A stretch of DNA of 64,000 bases from Lasiosphaeria ovina (taxonomy: Eukaryota > Ascomycota > Sordariomycetes > Sordariales > Lasiosphaeriaceae). The stretch is taken from positions 10,001 through 74,000 of the forward strand of contig JAULSN010000004.1 of NCBI GenBank assembly GCA_033439765.1, given 5' to 3'. Shown here in pieces: positions 52,722-64,000 of the stretch. The notes beneath the pieces are model-generated. The model was not told where the DNA came from, did no database searches, and saw only the letters and a list, made by a program, of their open reading frames with translations. A program made the translations under genes and the position numbers. Within the stretch, counting starts at the first letter, position 1; each line of letters opens with the position of its first letter.

Positions 52722-55700
52722 TATGGTTATTGGGAAAAAGAGTAAATCGCTGCACTTCTGAAGGCAAAATCGTCCACAGGGATGGTCGAATCCAAGTGCA
52801 AAGGCTCGGGAAGCGTATATGGTGGCGTGCTTGGTTTGCGAGAGCGGAGCTCGTGGCACTAAAACCCAACTTTTGAAACAATAACAACCCGCAGCAATGA
52901 AACTCTCAGCAAAGTGTTGAAGAAGGGCTTGGTCGTGGTTAGAGCGAAGGCGATATGAGCAAAAAGAAAGTCTGAAAATGGCGAAGGAGAATGGAGGTCG
53001 TCGTTGTGGTCTGGCTGCGTGGGGAGGATAGCTATGGGCGAGGTTGGCGGGATGGGATCGAAAGACAAGGTCGGTAGGTAAAGTAGGAAAGAGGCGAAGG
53101 AGGAGGGACAAGAGCGCAATCGCAAAAGGCAAAAAGAGGTGGGCAGCGACGAGGTGGAGGGCGGATGGGGCCCGCTAATGCACGAGAGAGGCAGGACCCC
53201 CAGACACACGCTCACGAGCCAATGCACTGGCCACTCCGCTTGCGAGCCGGGTGGCAAGATCACAGTAAAAGCGGGCCGTCCTCAACGCCATTGGGCTTGA
53301 CAATATGATCTAATCCGCATCCGGTCTAGTCACCTAGGCCTGGTTGTCGTGTAATTTTGGCTAGGGGGCGTGCCTTGAGCATAGATTCATACCTAGTGCC
53401 GAAAACGGTCCTACCTAGACGGTCCGCAGCCCTCGCCAGCGTTTGCATTTTGGAAGGAAGCCACAGCAAAGCAGGTTGCCGCTGGCCACTCTCCCACCCG
53501 CAGGCGTCCCACCGACCCACCGGGCTTTCTTTCAGTCCTCACCCGATGTGGCCCGATGCGATGAGGTGATGGCGTTTTCATCCCGCCATCCCATTGTCCC
53601 TCCTTAGTTCTTGTCGGCTACACCTTGTCCTCGATTGAGGCGGAACAAGGGCTGCACCCACACAGTTCGACTACTGCACGGATACAATACGAAAGGACAG
53701 ACGCTGGTTTGCACCCGAGGTCCCCAGGTGAGGGGTTTGTTGCAGAAGCGTTCGTCTTGCCTTTTCTTTTGGCAGTGGTATCCCGACGGCGCTGAAACTA
53801 CTGGACCTTAGTACATGCGCGCTGTCAACTGTCCTCCATAAAGCGACAAGACGGTCTTATCGCTTGCCGCCTGGTGCAACCCGGGGTAGCGAGAAGCTAT
53901 AAACTGCCTGGAGGTGCACGGAGTACGGGTAAGAGGACGAACGACTGCCTAAAGACCAAAGGGTGAGCCCTGGTTGAAACGGTTCACCTTCTGAGCGACG
54001 GCCCTGGTGCCAGCGCGTGCGTTCCGCCGCCGACCGCAGCGACTGCTTCTCTTCGGCGCTGAAACTGGCGCCCGCTCCAGGGCCATTGGCCCTGGGCCTG
54101 TTCCGTTACGCACGCGTCTGCAGGCGGTTCAAGATGCATAATTAAGTGAGGGCAGCGGCCTTTGGGTGGCCATCCGCAGATCCAGTCCCGCTCCAGCCTT
54201 GTGGCGAAGGCACCGCTCCCACACTTTGACTGGCTGCCGCCCACGTTAAAACATTACGAGACCTGTCTGGCCCTCCGACCGACCGCCGAGGGTCTTTGCA
54301 TGGCAGGTGTGCAGTAGCACCGCTCGACGCAAGACACCAAGCAAGCCAAAGGCCGCTCAAGACTGTGGCTGGGTTGGGAACTCTTCCCAAAGCTCGTCTC
54401 CTGGTTTTTGGTGGTACCTACACCACTCCCGCATGTTCCCGATGTTGGACTGGAGCCACCTAGAAGCTGCCAGACGCCACGGGGAGAGGAGGCAGGCCCA
54501 TCGGAGGGGCCAGACGGGTGATGGAAGAGGCCACAGAGATGCGTCCCGCAGATCCCGATGACCCCCCCAGCGAAGCGCCATGGAAGAGAAAAGACCGGAA
54601 AAGCTCGCCACTGATTGGCGCCTGTGACGCTGGCGTGAGAACCTTCCTTCTCTTTCGTCCTAAATCGCCCTTGAACCACGTTTCTTCTGTGTATTCGGCA
54701 GCCTTCAAGCCTTCGAGCCTTCGAGCCTTCGAGCCTTCGAGCCTGACTGCCTGACTGCCTCGGTGTCTACCCCGACTTGCTGACTCCGCATGCAATCTAC
54801 AAGTTGCATTTCCTCGTCCTGACGACTGGCTCAAATGGGCCATTGACATGATTAGGCGCCTTGTGCGCTTAGCATCCAGCAATGCATGACGAACGAAGGG
54901 TGGTGTATCTCCGGTTCGGCCAGAACTACCAAATCCCAAGCATCTCTAGCCATTGGGCAAGGGATTATTAAGGATTCAGCCGGATTGCAAGATCATTCGA
55001 AGCTACGATACCAGAGGTCCCGCTGGGCTGTGGGTCGTTCCGCCAACTGAACTACAATAGCGTGGTACTTGAGCACAATTGATATGATAGCCCAGCAAAT
55101 AAACCAGCCAGACAGCCAGATAATCCCTTAATAGGTCTTTTTGGCGAAGAGATAGGCATCTAGGATTCTAAAATAGGGATTCCAATAGATTTTACCTCGA
55201 CGAAAAACATTTAGGGCGAGCCGTAGAGTGTTATTAAGGCCTTTCGAATCTTGGAAAGTCCCCCGCTAACAAACATTCAGGGATTGGATTGTAGAGTTGC
55301 AACTTTGATGAATGATGAGATTAAGAACACCCCCACTCAGAGTCCGTTCCCACGGGCGAAAAGGGGGCGAAAGCGATGTCATTCTCGGTCGGGCCTGTCG
55401 GTCATCCCATTTTCCCCTCCCGTTTTGAACAACTGCCTATTCTTCCTGCGCGGGAAGGGGGGAGGGGCGTATCTCAAACGAGCGCAACACATTTGTTCTT
55501 TTGGGATTTGCCCTGCCCGATTCACCAGAGGCCAAACAATAAAACAAACAGCCATCTCTTTCTCTCCATTTTGACAATCCGCTCCGGAGTCCATTGTGCG
55601 TGCAGAAGGAGGCTGGCGAGCGGCCGATTCTAGTGGCATTGGCAAATAGTGTTTCAATGGCGGGGCGGGGAAGCAAGCTATTTTAGTCGCTGCCAGTGAG

Positions 55701-58700
55701 CTGATTGGAGGGGGCCGATTCTCTTAGGTCGTCTCCTGTGCGCTCGCCCCAGCTTGCGGGTTTCTTGTGCTGTTGCTATTTTTCCTACTTCCTCAAAATA
55801 TCCGAGCCATGTCAGGAACCCTTGGATGAAACTCGATGCCCAATGTGTTTGAAGCGAGGCGAGCCTTCCTTGCGTGTGGTCGTGCCCCGCCCACTCAATG
55901 CGGGTGCAAAGAGACGGCATTTGTTTCCAGGTTCCATGGTAGTTAAGTTTGAGAACCGTAAATACTACCGGTCGACTCTGTGTGCAACGTGTGTTGCAAC
56001 GTATTCTACGCAGCTTGTACTCGAGTATTCCGCCGTTACACCACACCACACCAGTTCCTCATCAGGAGAGTGGGCAGGCAATCCGGACTCTGCCATTCGC
56101 TAGCGTCTTGAGTTCCACGGCATGTGGAGGTGGGAGGGCAAGGGGAGACAGGACGAGGGCACAGCGCCCTGCATTGTCCAATCCCGACGGGGGCTGTGTC
56201 TTGTGTGTTCTGTGCCTGTGCCTGTCCAGATTCTGTCGTGCGTTTGGGGCTGTGGAACCCGAGTCATGAGCCTGTCTCCCCACACTGTACAGTACTAAAA
56301 ACCTTCAGATCTCTCTTCCCTCCCTCGGTGGTTGTCTCGCTGCGCGACGATACTGATTGCTTCCGCTCTTGGTTGAACTACGGACTCCGAGCTCGGGCCA
56401 CTCTGGCAGCTGAGCTTTTTTTTCTATCGATCTTGAAAGGACCCACCTGAAATGGGGGGTCATCGGGCAGCAGCAGCGGATCTTGAGCAAGCACACTGCC
56501 ACACACCGCTTCTTTTTCGTCGCTGCTCCCCACTTTTTGGCATTGTTGAAGAAAGCTGGGGATGAGTTGAGGAAATCTTTGATAGGCCCCATGCACCAGC
56601 AAGAAAAAAAAAGATGTGTGCAGGTGCCGCAGAGTTGCTTCTGCCCAGATACACCAAACCCCAGAAATACAAATCCAGGACCGGACATTGGCATTGCATA
56701 TTATTTCCCATTTCACGGATACGGGGGACGCTCTATCTCCAGCTTGCGGCGCAGTGCAGGTTATAGGCATGGTGCACTCTACTGATAGAGAGATTCGGGT
56801 GTTTGTACATAGTAGCTGTGCTGTCCACACCGGGCCAACTTCGGAGAAACGAAATCCCGGAGACGTGCCAAAATGCGCTGTTTATCTTTTGTTAGACAAC
56901 CGCATTCCAGGGACTATGGAATATTGAAATAATCAGTTCCCAAAATCGGTCGGGGCAGGTTCTCCGGGGCTGGGGGGAGAGGGAGGGAGGGATCCACGGA
57001 CGACGGAGACGGGGCACGGAGCATATTGAAATGCTTCTCTCCCGGCCCGTCTCGAATAGGGGAGGAGGTATCCGTAATCTTATACTGTCTGTTCTAACTT
57101 TCCTCCACTTACGAACTGACTGTGCCCACTGCCAGTGCAATGATTAATGTGTGGCTACATATCTTGCTTTCCATGCCCTGCCGTTTGTTCATGGGCCTCC
57201 CCTATAACTCTTGAGTGGAGTTGCTCGATATCTTTCTCTACCGCAGTCTGGTGGAGTTTTTGGAGTTTGGAGTTTCAGTTATTGCCCTTGGTTCCATTAA
57301 GGCGAGCAAGTCCCGGGACGCATTTTTGCCTTGCATTCAACGAACGCCGAGGATTTTGTCTCTCTCTCACACCGTAACTTCCTCTTCCGGCCGATAACAG
57401 GCATCCATATCAGAAAATAGCGAAAATACAAAATTCCTTATACGGGTTTGTCTCGGCAGAAGCATGTCGGTGTGCGCTGCGGATGAATTGGTATTTAGTG
57501 GCGGTTGGCGCCTCTTTTCTGCAGCAGCCTTTCTCGGCTTTAAATGCGGAGGGTGGGGAGGAGGGAGCGACGACTGCGCCCCGACGAGGAAGCTGACTTG
57601 ACTGGCTGACGCTTCCTCGGCACCAAGCCCTGTGTGACTGTGATTGAAGAGAATGTTGATCCTCTTCCTTTTCTGTGGATGAGGGGTTCAGTGTCAGGCA
57701 AAACAATACTGTGTAAACGTAAGGTAAGCACACTCTTTCTGTCAGCTGCACAGGTCGGGGGTGATAAGATCAAGGTAGGTAAGATATCTACTCTATTCCA
57801 TAGTTACGGAGCATGTGCATGGCGATAACATTGACGTTATACTGCGTCTGTAATGTATGTACTCTACATATGTGCAGCACCAGCAAAAGTCCGAGTATCC
57901 GTTTTCAGGAGAAGGATTCCCCTGAATGTAAAAGTCACGGACCTCTGTTCGTTCGGTCGTAAAGCTGCAACCTCGAGACAAGACTGCACCACGCTCGTTT
58001 GAGCCTGGTGTTAATACTCGTCGGGGCAGGCAGCGTCGTTCTTCTACGAACGGAGGAGTGTCATCTCATGTCATCAAACCTGGTCCAAGTGCTTCGAGAC
58101 ACAGCTGCCCACCACCTCCCGTCTGACAGTTGCATACGGAACACGTAAGGTAGGGTTTCTGACGACCTACATATGCACCCTCCTCCACACTCCGAGACCC
58201 ACGCCGCCGCCGCTCATTTCACGGACTGGTTGCCCGGCAGGTGCTATCTACCCGAGCGCAGCGCAAGATCCGGGCATATACCGGGCATGGGCCGGGCATG
58301 ATCGGGAGCCCCGCATATGCCGTACACATTACAGAACCGGACTTTATTTTGTTAATAAGGAAATAATCCCCTACGATTAATTGCTGTCCCGGAGAGCTTT
58401 GCATGTATCTCAACATCTGCTGCCAGGTCATTTTTAAACATGAATTGAAAATGACCCGGCAAGGTGGGCTACGTGCACAGGGCGAACGAAGGCTAAAGGG
58501 AACTAAACTATTTATTAGTAGCGAGCCTAACAGCTTGAGTGCTATAGACTGATACAGCCTGCCTAGCAACTGCCTTGCCGTCTGAGTCTCTGGCGCGAAG
58601 GCGGCAGCCGTGACGGCCGCTGCACATGGAATTCGAGCCCGGGATGCAGCAATGGGGAAACCCCACAACCTCGCCACAAGCCCGACGACTGCTGGTACGC

Positions 58701-59155
58701 TGCCGACGGCGAATATACCGACATAAATCATGTTCAATTGGAATCTTGCCAGAGTGATTGACGTTGCAAGTCTCCATCAAACCCCACTTAACCCCGTCCC
58801 CGCCCCCGCCCGAGCTTCACATCTTGAAGTCATGGCAGAGCGTCTTAAGTAATAAGTGCCTGAGATGGACGCGAAGAAGCCGCGGCTTTCAGTAGTGACG
58901 TCACCGCGGTAGCTCTTACAGCTCCAACCACAACCACATCCAAGCTTTGGCACCTACTCTTTCCCTTTTTGCCCTCTCTCCCCACCATCCAATTACTTAC
59001 TCCTTAAGAGTCGGTTTTGCTGCTTGCTCTCAATCTCAGTCTCGTACTCTAAGCTATTGGATTATTCCCGCCAGTACCAAACACCAAAACTTTCTTCCCA
59101 CTTTACGCCAGCAACCCGACTTGTCGCCATCTGCCCAGCAAACCCGCAAACCACC
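52722..59155. other. 6.4-kb gene-free region between divergent genes
   Basis: The longest unannotated stretch in the euchromatic part. All open frames are short, overlap on several strands and have no motifs, and I could not chain any with plausible introns. Contents noted: an 8-bp tandem repeat at 54701-54760, an AT-leaning stretch 54960-55230, and a CG-poor stretch with GGGCATATACC/GGGCATG words near 58270. No tRNA or 5S gene recognised. A non-coding RNA or a distant promoter is possible. Confidence 0.5.
54701..54760. repeat. 8-bp tandem repeat (GCCTTCGA)
   Basis: Five units of GCCTTCGA (first one GCCTTCAA), then two of GCCTGACT and a partial. A small minisatellite in the gene-free region. 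Confidence 0.85.
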
Positions 59156-59573
59156 ATGTCCGCGCGCACACTCTCCCTCCTCCTGCCCGCCGCCGCACGC
59201 CTGGCGAGTGTGGTCGCTGCGAGACGGACCTTTATGCAGAGCACTCGGCTCGGCCTGAAGGAGAGCAATTCACGTGCGTAGCAACTCAGCCCCCTTCTCT
59301 CATTGGTCGGTAACCCGCTTAACCAACCCAACAGAAGACTCCAACCCGGACAAGTACGACAAGCACAAGCAGGACTCGCTGGCCAAGCAGAAGCAGGGCA
59401 CGGGCCACTGGAAGCCGGAGCTGGCGTCGGATAGCGAGGAGAGCATCAAGGCGGACCGGTCGGCGGCCAAGGAGGCGACGAGTGAGGGGTCGCTGCGCGA
59501 CCTGCAGGAGCGGACCAAGAGGGCGGCCGAGGAGACGAGCAAGCACGGTACGAGCATGCGCGACGGTCTCTGA
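59156..59573 (+). CDS. Small protein with mitochondrial-type presequence
   Basis: Exons 59156-59273 and 59335-59573 give 118 aa; the 61-bp intron is GTGCGT...CAACAG with a CTTAACC branch. The ATG has a strong context (CCACCATGTC). The N-terminus MSARTLSLLLPAAARLASVV and on to AARRTFMQ is Arg/Ala/Leu-rich without acidic residues, a typical matrix presequence. The mature part is highly charged and Lys/Glu-rich (DSNPDKYDKHKQDSLAKQKQ, EESIKADRSAAKEA) and probably helical or disordered. Similar small stress-linked mitochondrial proteins occur across ascomycetes, but I cannot name a function. Confidence 0.82.
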
Positions 59574-60467
59574 GTCTCTCTGTCTCCTCTCCCCTAACCC
59601 TTCTCTCCGCCTTCTATCCTTTCCTATCTCCGTCTTTGCCTCCTTTTTCCGGCGGGCTGTACCTACCCCCGTTGTCCCGTCGTTCATCTCCCTCCAGAGA
59701 AACCCGGACAACAGGGAAGGGAAAATGGAACCAAAGAAAGAAAGAAAATGAGTGAAAAAGAGAGCACGGCTAAGACGGTGTATCAAAAGGCCAATGATTT
59801 TTCATTCCTTCCCTTACTGCGTTGTACTGGATTGCATTCAAGGAGGAACCCCTCCACGCCATATCTTTGATATAAATCGAAAGGGGGGGGCGGGGGGTCG
59901 ATGATGTTTGGTTTGGCATGGGGATGGACGAACCGGGGGGAGACTGCGAAGCAGTGGGTGGGATATTCACCGAGTGAACTAGCGTGGATGAAGATAGATA
60001 TCGAGAGATGCGCAGGAGAGATCCGATCTGCGGTGCTCGGGTTTTCGCTTGCGGCATGCTGCGTGAAAAAATCTGTAAATAAGAACTGCGTCTTTCTTGC
60101 CTCCCAGTGGGCGAAAAGGTGTAGCTTTACACTGCCGAGTTCACAGCTGCCGAGATAGATTGTATAAGTCGAGCCCATCTTCTCATAACCAGACCTGTTC
60201 CCAACTGGCAAAAAGACGCCGACTTTGCTAAACAAGGTGATATTTGTATACATAGACTTCTACATGACCCAAGTCTGACACAGGAAGGTAATCTGCAGAC
60301 TAAGAGACAATAAATCAGCGACGCGTGTCGCCCCGTGAAACTTGCTGCCGTTCATCAATCCCCTTCCAAACCCCCATAACCCCAATCCATCAAAAGCAAA
60401 ACGAAAATAGAGCCCCTGCAGAGCCGGGTATCAAGCAGCAATAAGCAAATCAATCATCTGTTTTCCA
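59574..60467. other. Convergent intergenic region, 3' ends of two genes
   Basis: 0.9 kb; CT-rich then G-run (59882-59900). No gene recognised. Confidence 0.6.
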
Positions 60468-63400
60468 TCACGACATTCCATGCCGAGCCACCGGCCGCCT
60501 TCCTCTCCCACCGCCTGCTCCTCCTCGCCCACGGCTTCTTAAAGCTGTTCCTCTGAGACTCGCCACACTGCCGTTTATAGTAGCGAAGCTCGGAGGGGCT
60601 GCCTTGCGGGCCGGGATATCATCGTCGTCCGAGTCTGAACCGGTAGAGTCGTGTATGTCGCTGGCCTCGGACGCCGACCGCGACTCACTCTTGGATCCAT
60701 ATGGCTCTTCCTCGTCCTCAGAATCCATAAGTCTGACAACGGTCGGGCCAGAGGACACGGCCTTGGGTGGTGGCACCATCGACACCGATGCCGTCTTGGA
60801 GGGCGTGGGGCTCGGAGATAGCGACGCCTGCTCTGGAAGTGGAGAAGGGCTTGGTGGAAGCGACTGTTCCTCTGGAGGAGACGGGTGGTTCGGCTCCTCA
60901 TAGACGGACTCGTCGTCTTCTTGCGCAGCTGGGGGCGAACTAGCGACCTCCGAAACAGGCTCTTCATCTGCATTCGGATCAAAGTCTTCATCCGCAACCA
61001 CTTCCACGCTCACGCTTTGTCGCAAGCCCCTGCCCCTGCCCCTGCCCCTTAGTGCTGGCCCCCGTTTTTCAACCTGGGGGTTCGTAGTTAGACTCTCTAT
61101 CGACTCTTGGGATTCCGTGCTCTCATTTGCGAGCGTAGCAGGGAATGACTCTTCGGGATTCCTCCGCTTAGCAATCTTAACTTTCTTCCCTTTGAGCCTC
61201 ATTCGCTCGGCCATGGATAAGAAGGGCTTATTGGTAGACAGCTCGACCGTTACTTTGGACGCCGAAGCTTGAGGCTGGGACTGTGCGCTGCGCGGTGGAC
61301 GTCCTCTTCTCCTCGGACCGGCGGGGGCAGAGTCTCCAGAGATGGGAGTCGAAATTGCCAGCTCAATGACTTCGCTTTCGTCATCAAAATCATCAAGGTG
61401 CTTTGCAAGCTGTGCATTAAGATCGGCTTCAGGGGAATCCTCTTCATCAGCGTCGGGCTTATCACCCGCTCTGAAATTGATGGATGGGCGCGATGCCGAA
61501 CGCGGAGGCCGGCCGCGGCGCTTTGCTGGCTTCTCGGGTGTTTCTGCCTCTCTTGCTGGCTGATCTGTGATTTGAGCTTGAAACTCTGACCGCCGTGGCC
61601 AGCCAATTGGTCGCCCGGTTGATTGGCGGGGTGGGCGCCCTATTCTCTTCTTATGAGAAGCGGGCGCTGCGCCAGATTCCTCGGAGGCTATACCACCGCC
61701 GCTACCCATGGCAAAGATGGCCGCCGAAGCTAGATCAAGAGGGTCTTTCGCTATGTTTTCCGGGTTGAAGTTCGTGATGCCCGGAGAAGGTCTCTGGGAT
61801 CGTGGTATGACGATGTCATTAAATTCTTCTTCAGCATTGTCTTCATCACGATAAGACGCCTTAGGTCGTGCGTGGCGAAGAGCTGGGCGGTTTGGAGAAT
61901 ATGGAAGATGATCGCGATCACCAGGGTCCTGGAGGTTTACGGCCGCGACAGGTGCCGGCGCCGACTGGTCTTCCTCTTCTGGCCTCTCAGGCTCTAGTTT
62001 GATTTCAGCAGCTGGAATGGCGTCCTCGTCGGTGGGGGCGTCCATCATCGTGTCGTCGCCAAACAGAGCCGGATCCAGATTGTTTAGAGCGTCCCGCTGA
62101 CCGTCATGGTCGGCGCCATTGCTTAATCGTTGTCTCTTCCTCTGGTGGCCCCTCTTGGATGCGACGAAATCTGGATCATTATCGTCGTCATGCCGGGCCC
62201 GACGCTTGGCCCATCGGAGCTGCTTCTTGAGATATTCAGACATCTCGGGCTCGTCATCGACCACCAGGCTTTCCGCGGATGGGATCTGATAGGGATCAAA
62301 GAGAATCCTGTCGGGGCTATCATCCTGTGCATAGTAGCCCATGCCCAGCATTCTGTTGCTGGCGAGCATGGAGGGATCCGGGTATTCAGACTGATCCTGG
62401 CTGATGGACATGTCGGCAGTCTCAGCCGCCTGTTGGTTGCCGTTTGGTTGTTGGTCGTGGGGAGCAGAGCCGTTGGCCTCAACCCGGCCTGCGGCGTCGT
62501 AGCCAAGAACCTGGCTCTGGTCGCCGTAACCGTTTTCAATGGACTGCTGCATGGCAGCGTCAAGACTGGCAGCTTCCTCGCCGGTAGGAAGCTTAGGTAC
62601 CTCGTTATCTAAGCCCGATCCCTTTGCCTTTTCAGCTTCAGCCGCTTGTTGCAGCCTCTTCATTCGTTTGCTCGACAAGCTCCTGCTCTCGTCCCCAGCG
62701 TTTTTCAGCCAGGAGAGGTTGTGCACTCGAAGATCGACAAGAGATTCGACGCTGCGATCGTCGGCAATTGGCCGAGTGTCGTGTCCTAGGAGGGTGTTCT
62801 TTGGGATGTAGGGTGTGCCCCATCCCGCTCGACGACACGAACCGCAGTTGCAGATTTGTTTGCATTTGGGACAGAACCACCGCTCATTCTGCATCACCTC
62901 TTGCGGCTCCATGTCGAAGGCCCGATAAAGCACGCCGTAGCAATATGCTTCGTTGCAGCCCGGGTTGGAGCAGAATGCCAGCTTGTAGGTGTAATCCTTG
63001 TGGCAGCAAACGTGGCATCGGTAAACGTCGCCCTTCTTCTTTCGACGGTACTTCTTCTTCTTGATCGGCCGGCCCTCCTCGTTAATCTCGGGCTCTGAAA
63101 TCTCTTCCTGCTCGGGCTCATCGACTTTGTTCAAGTCCTTCCATGGCCGTCTGCGAAGCTGCTCCTGGCAGATCTGGGCCACCGACTTCTTGCCAGACTT
63201 CTTCCTCGCCAGCTCCAAGGGTAATGGGGAGGTGTCAAAATCAACGTAGCCGTCGTTCTTGATGATCAGTGCGCGCCATTCCTCGTAACGGTCGACTAGA
63301 TCAGACCACTGCCATTGCTCGCACCAACTAAGATTTGAGACGCAAAGGCAGGACCGACCCATTGCATAGCACTCCATGCAGATGTCGTATGTGTCTTCGT

Positions 63401-64000
63401 CGTCGTTGACGAGCTGGCGGACGCAGTGCTTGCATGTCAGGAAACGATTGAAGATGTTGGCCCGGCAGTAGGAGCAGGTGACGCAGGAGTCGAACTCGAT
63501 ATACTCGACATCTTTCTCCTTGTTTGCGAACATTTCGGAAACGAGGATTTCGGCGAAGAGCCGAAAGAGAACCTTGAAGTCGCCCGCCATCTGCTTCATT
63601 CTGGTCGAGTTTCGGATCAGGTCCTGGCCAAAGCCAAGCAAGCCGATACCCGCGGTTTTCTCCATGTCTAGCATCTCATTGTAGTATTTCTCGAGGGTGA
63701 AGTAGATGATGGCCTTGTTCTTGTATTGTTCGTCGCGGCACACGAGCCGGGCCTTTGGCAGCGCCTCGTGAAGGGCCATCTCTAGCGTCTCTACCGTCGT
63801 CCTGTTCCAAGCCACCTTGACAGTTCTGGTGCCGCGGTTCCAGACCTGGTGCGGAGCTAGCGGAGGGACCAGAATGAAGTCGCCAACCTTCTGTTCGACA
63901 ATATAGACTGGAAACGTGGCCTTCTTCCAGGCATTTATCTGGGCAAAGTGCTTTTCGATCTCGATGTCGTGGCCCAACATGGACAGAAAGTACTCCCTAA
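60468..64000 (-). CDS. JmjC-domain / 4CXXC_R1 zinc-finger chromatin protein, C-terminal part
   Basis: Open at the right edge: the frame continues upstream of the Met at 63980, so the N-terminus and most of the JmjC fold are outside. About 1176 residues are visible. The first are the C-terminal strands of JmjC: YIVEQKVGDFILVPPLAPHQ then VWNRGTRTVKVAWN, with the His of the iron triad in APHQVWN. Cys pairs follow in SCVTCSYC and FLTCKHC, then the zf-4CXXC_R1 domain (YRCHVCCHKDYTYKLAFC, ERWFCPKCKQICNCGSCRRAG) as in CDCA7 and some JmjC proteins. The rest is acidic and disordered with three AT-hook-like motifs (RIGRPPRQS, RRGRPPRSA twice) and an RG-rich C-terminus. Likely a histone demethylase or a regulator of heterochromatin; activity needs the HxD motif, which is not in view. 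Confidence 0.88.
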   Translation of the reverse strand, partial: REYFLSMLGHDIEIEKHFAQINAWKKATFPVYIVEQKVGDFILVPPLAPHQVWNRGTRTVKVAWNRTTVETLEMALHEALPKARLVCRDEQYKNKAIIYFTLEKYYNEMLDMEKTAGIGLLGFGQDLIRNSTRMKQMAGDFKVLFRLFAEILVSEMFANKEKDVEYIEFDSCVTCSYCRANIFNRFLTCKHCVRQLVNDDEDTYDICMECYAMGRSCLCVSNLSWCEQWQWSDLVDRYEEWRALIIKNDGYVDFDTSPLPLELARKKSGKKSVAQICQEQLRRRPWKDLNKVDEPEQEEISEPEINEEGRPIKKKKYRRKKKGDVYRCHVCCHKDYTYKLAFCSNPGCNEAYCYGVLYRAFDMEPQEVMQNERWFCPKCKQICNCGSCRRAGWGTPYIPKNTLLGHDTRPIADDRSVESLVDLRVHNLSWLKNAGDESRSLSSKRMKRLQQAAEAEKAKGSGLDNEVPKLPTGEEAASLDAAMQQSIENGYGDQSQVLGYDAAGRVEANGSAPHDQQPNGNQQAAETADMSISQDQSEYPDPSMLASNRMLGMGYYAQDDSPDRILFDPYQIPSAESLVVDDEPEMSEYLKKQLRWAKRRARHDDDNDPDFVASKRGHQRKRQRLSNGADHDGQRDALNNLDPALFGDDTMMDAPTDEDAIPAAEIKLEPERPEEEDQSAPAPVAAVNLQDPGDRDHLPYSPNRPALRHARPKASYRDEDNAEEEFNDIVIPRSQRPSPGITNFNPENIAKDPLDLASAAIFAMGSGGGIASEESGAAPASHKKRIGRPPRQSTGRPIGWPRRSEFQAQITDQPAREAETPEKPAKRRGRPPRSASRPSINFRAGDKPDADEEDSPEADLNAQLAKHLDDFDDESEVIELAISTPISGDSAPAGPRRRGRPPRSAQSQPQASASKVTVELSTNKPFLSMAERMRLKGKKVKIAKRRNPEESFPATLANESTESQESIESLTTNPQVEKRGPALRGRGRGRGLRQSVSVEVVADEDFDPNADEEPVSEVASSPPAAQEDDESVYEEPNHPSPPEEQSLPPSPSPLPEQASLSPSPTPSKTASVSMVPPPKAVSSGPTVVRLMDSEDEEEPYGSKSESRSASEASDIHDSTGSDSDDDDIPARKAAPPSFATINGSVASLRGTALRSRGRGGAGGGRGRRPVARHGMS

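Noticed and set aside
58600..58660. tRNA-like B-box (GGGCTCGAATTCC on the minus strand)
   Set aside because: No T-stem pairing, no A-box at the right distance and no acceptor stem.

Overview
The window is nuclear DNA of a filamentous ascomycete (Pezizomycotina, most likely a Sordariomycete). Evidence: many genes have short spliceosomal introns (about 45-210 bp) with GTNNGT donors and CTAAC/CTGAC-type branch points. Several proteins are of kinds I know from Pezizomycotina (AMA1-type APC/C activator, WDR48/DUF3337, JmjC plus 4CXXC_R1, DUF3716, a NACHT-type NLR relic). A transposon stop codon has the RIP signature. The two rDNA group I introns at S943 and L2563 are common in Hypocreales, so that order is a reasonable but unproven guess.

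Layout. (1) 1-4904 is the edge of an rDNA array read on the minus strand: the 5' two thirds of 18S with an S943 group I intron, an external/intergenic spacer packed with several repeat families, and the 3' end of 28S with an L2563 group I intron. The 28S is cut off abruptly at about 4904. (2) 4905-14164 is a decayed, transposon-rich boundary zone. It holds a Tc1/mariner-like transposase with one RIP-type stop, two related solo-LTR-like elements in opposite orientation, and fragments of a NACHT/NLR (HET-E-like) gene in the right order on the minus strand. One LTR sits inside that relic with a 5-bp target duplication. (3) 14165-64000 is ordinary single-copy euchromatin with 15 gene models, many in divergent or convergent pairs.

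Gene order in (3): DUF3716/AT-hook protein (-), Qc-SNARE SYN8-like (+), AMA1 (-), BET4 (+), TilS-like PP-loop protein (-), PET8 SAM carrier (+), WDR48/DUF1-like (-), a disordered orphan (-), a doubtful small Cys-containing ORF (+), a single-pass membrane protein (-), a Ca-regulated mitochondrial carrier of SAL1 type (-), cyclin C SSN8 (+), a BTB/POZ protein (-), a conserved disordered 191-aa protein (-), a small mitochondrial-type protein (+), and a JmjC/4CXXC_R1/AT-hook chromatin protein (-, running off the right edge). I assembled exons by hand and checked that every splice junction keeps frame. The genes do not form a pathway cluster; they are housekeeping, trafficking, cell-cycle and chromatin genes.

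The most unusual signal is in the spacer and LTRs. A short motif (TACCCTGCACTTG) occurs about two dozen times in two arrays in the rDNA spacer, one starting about 100 bp past the 28S 3' end. It recurs in the LTR-like elements next door.
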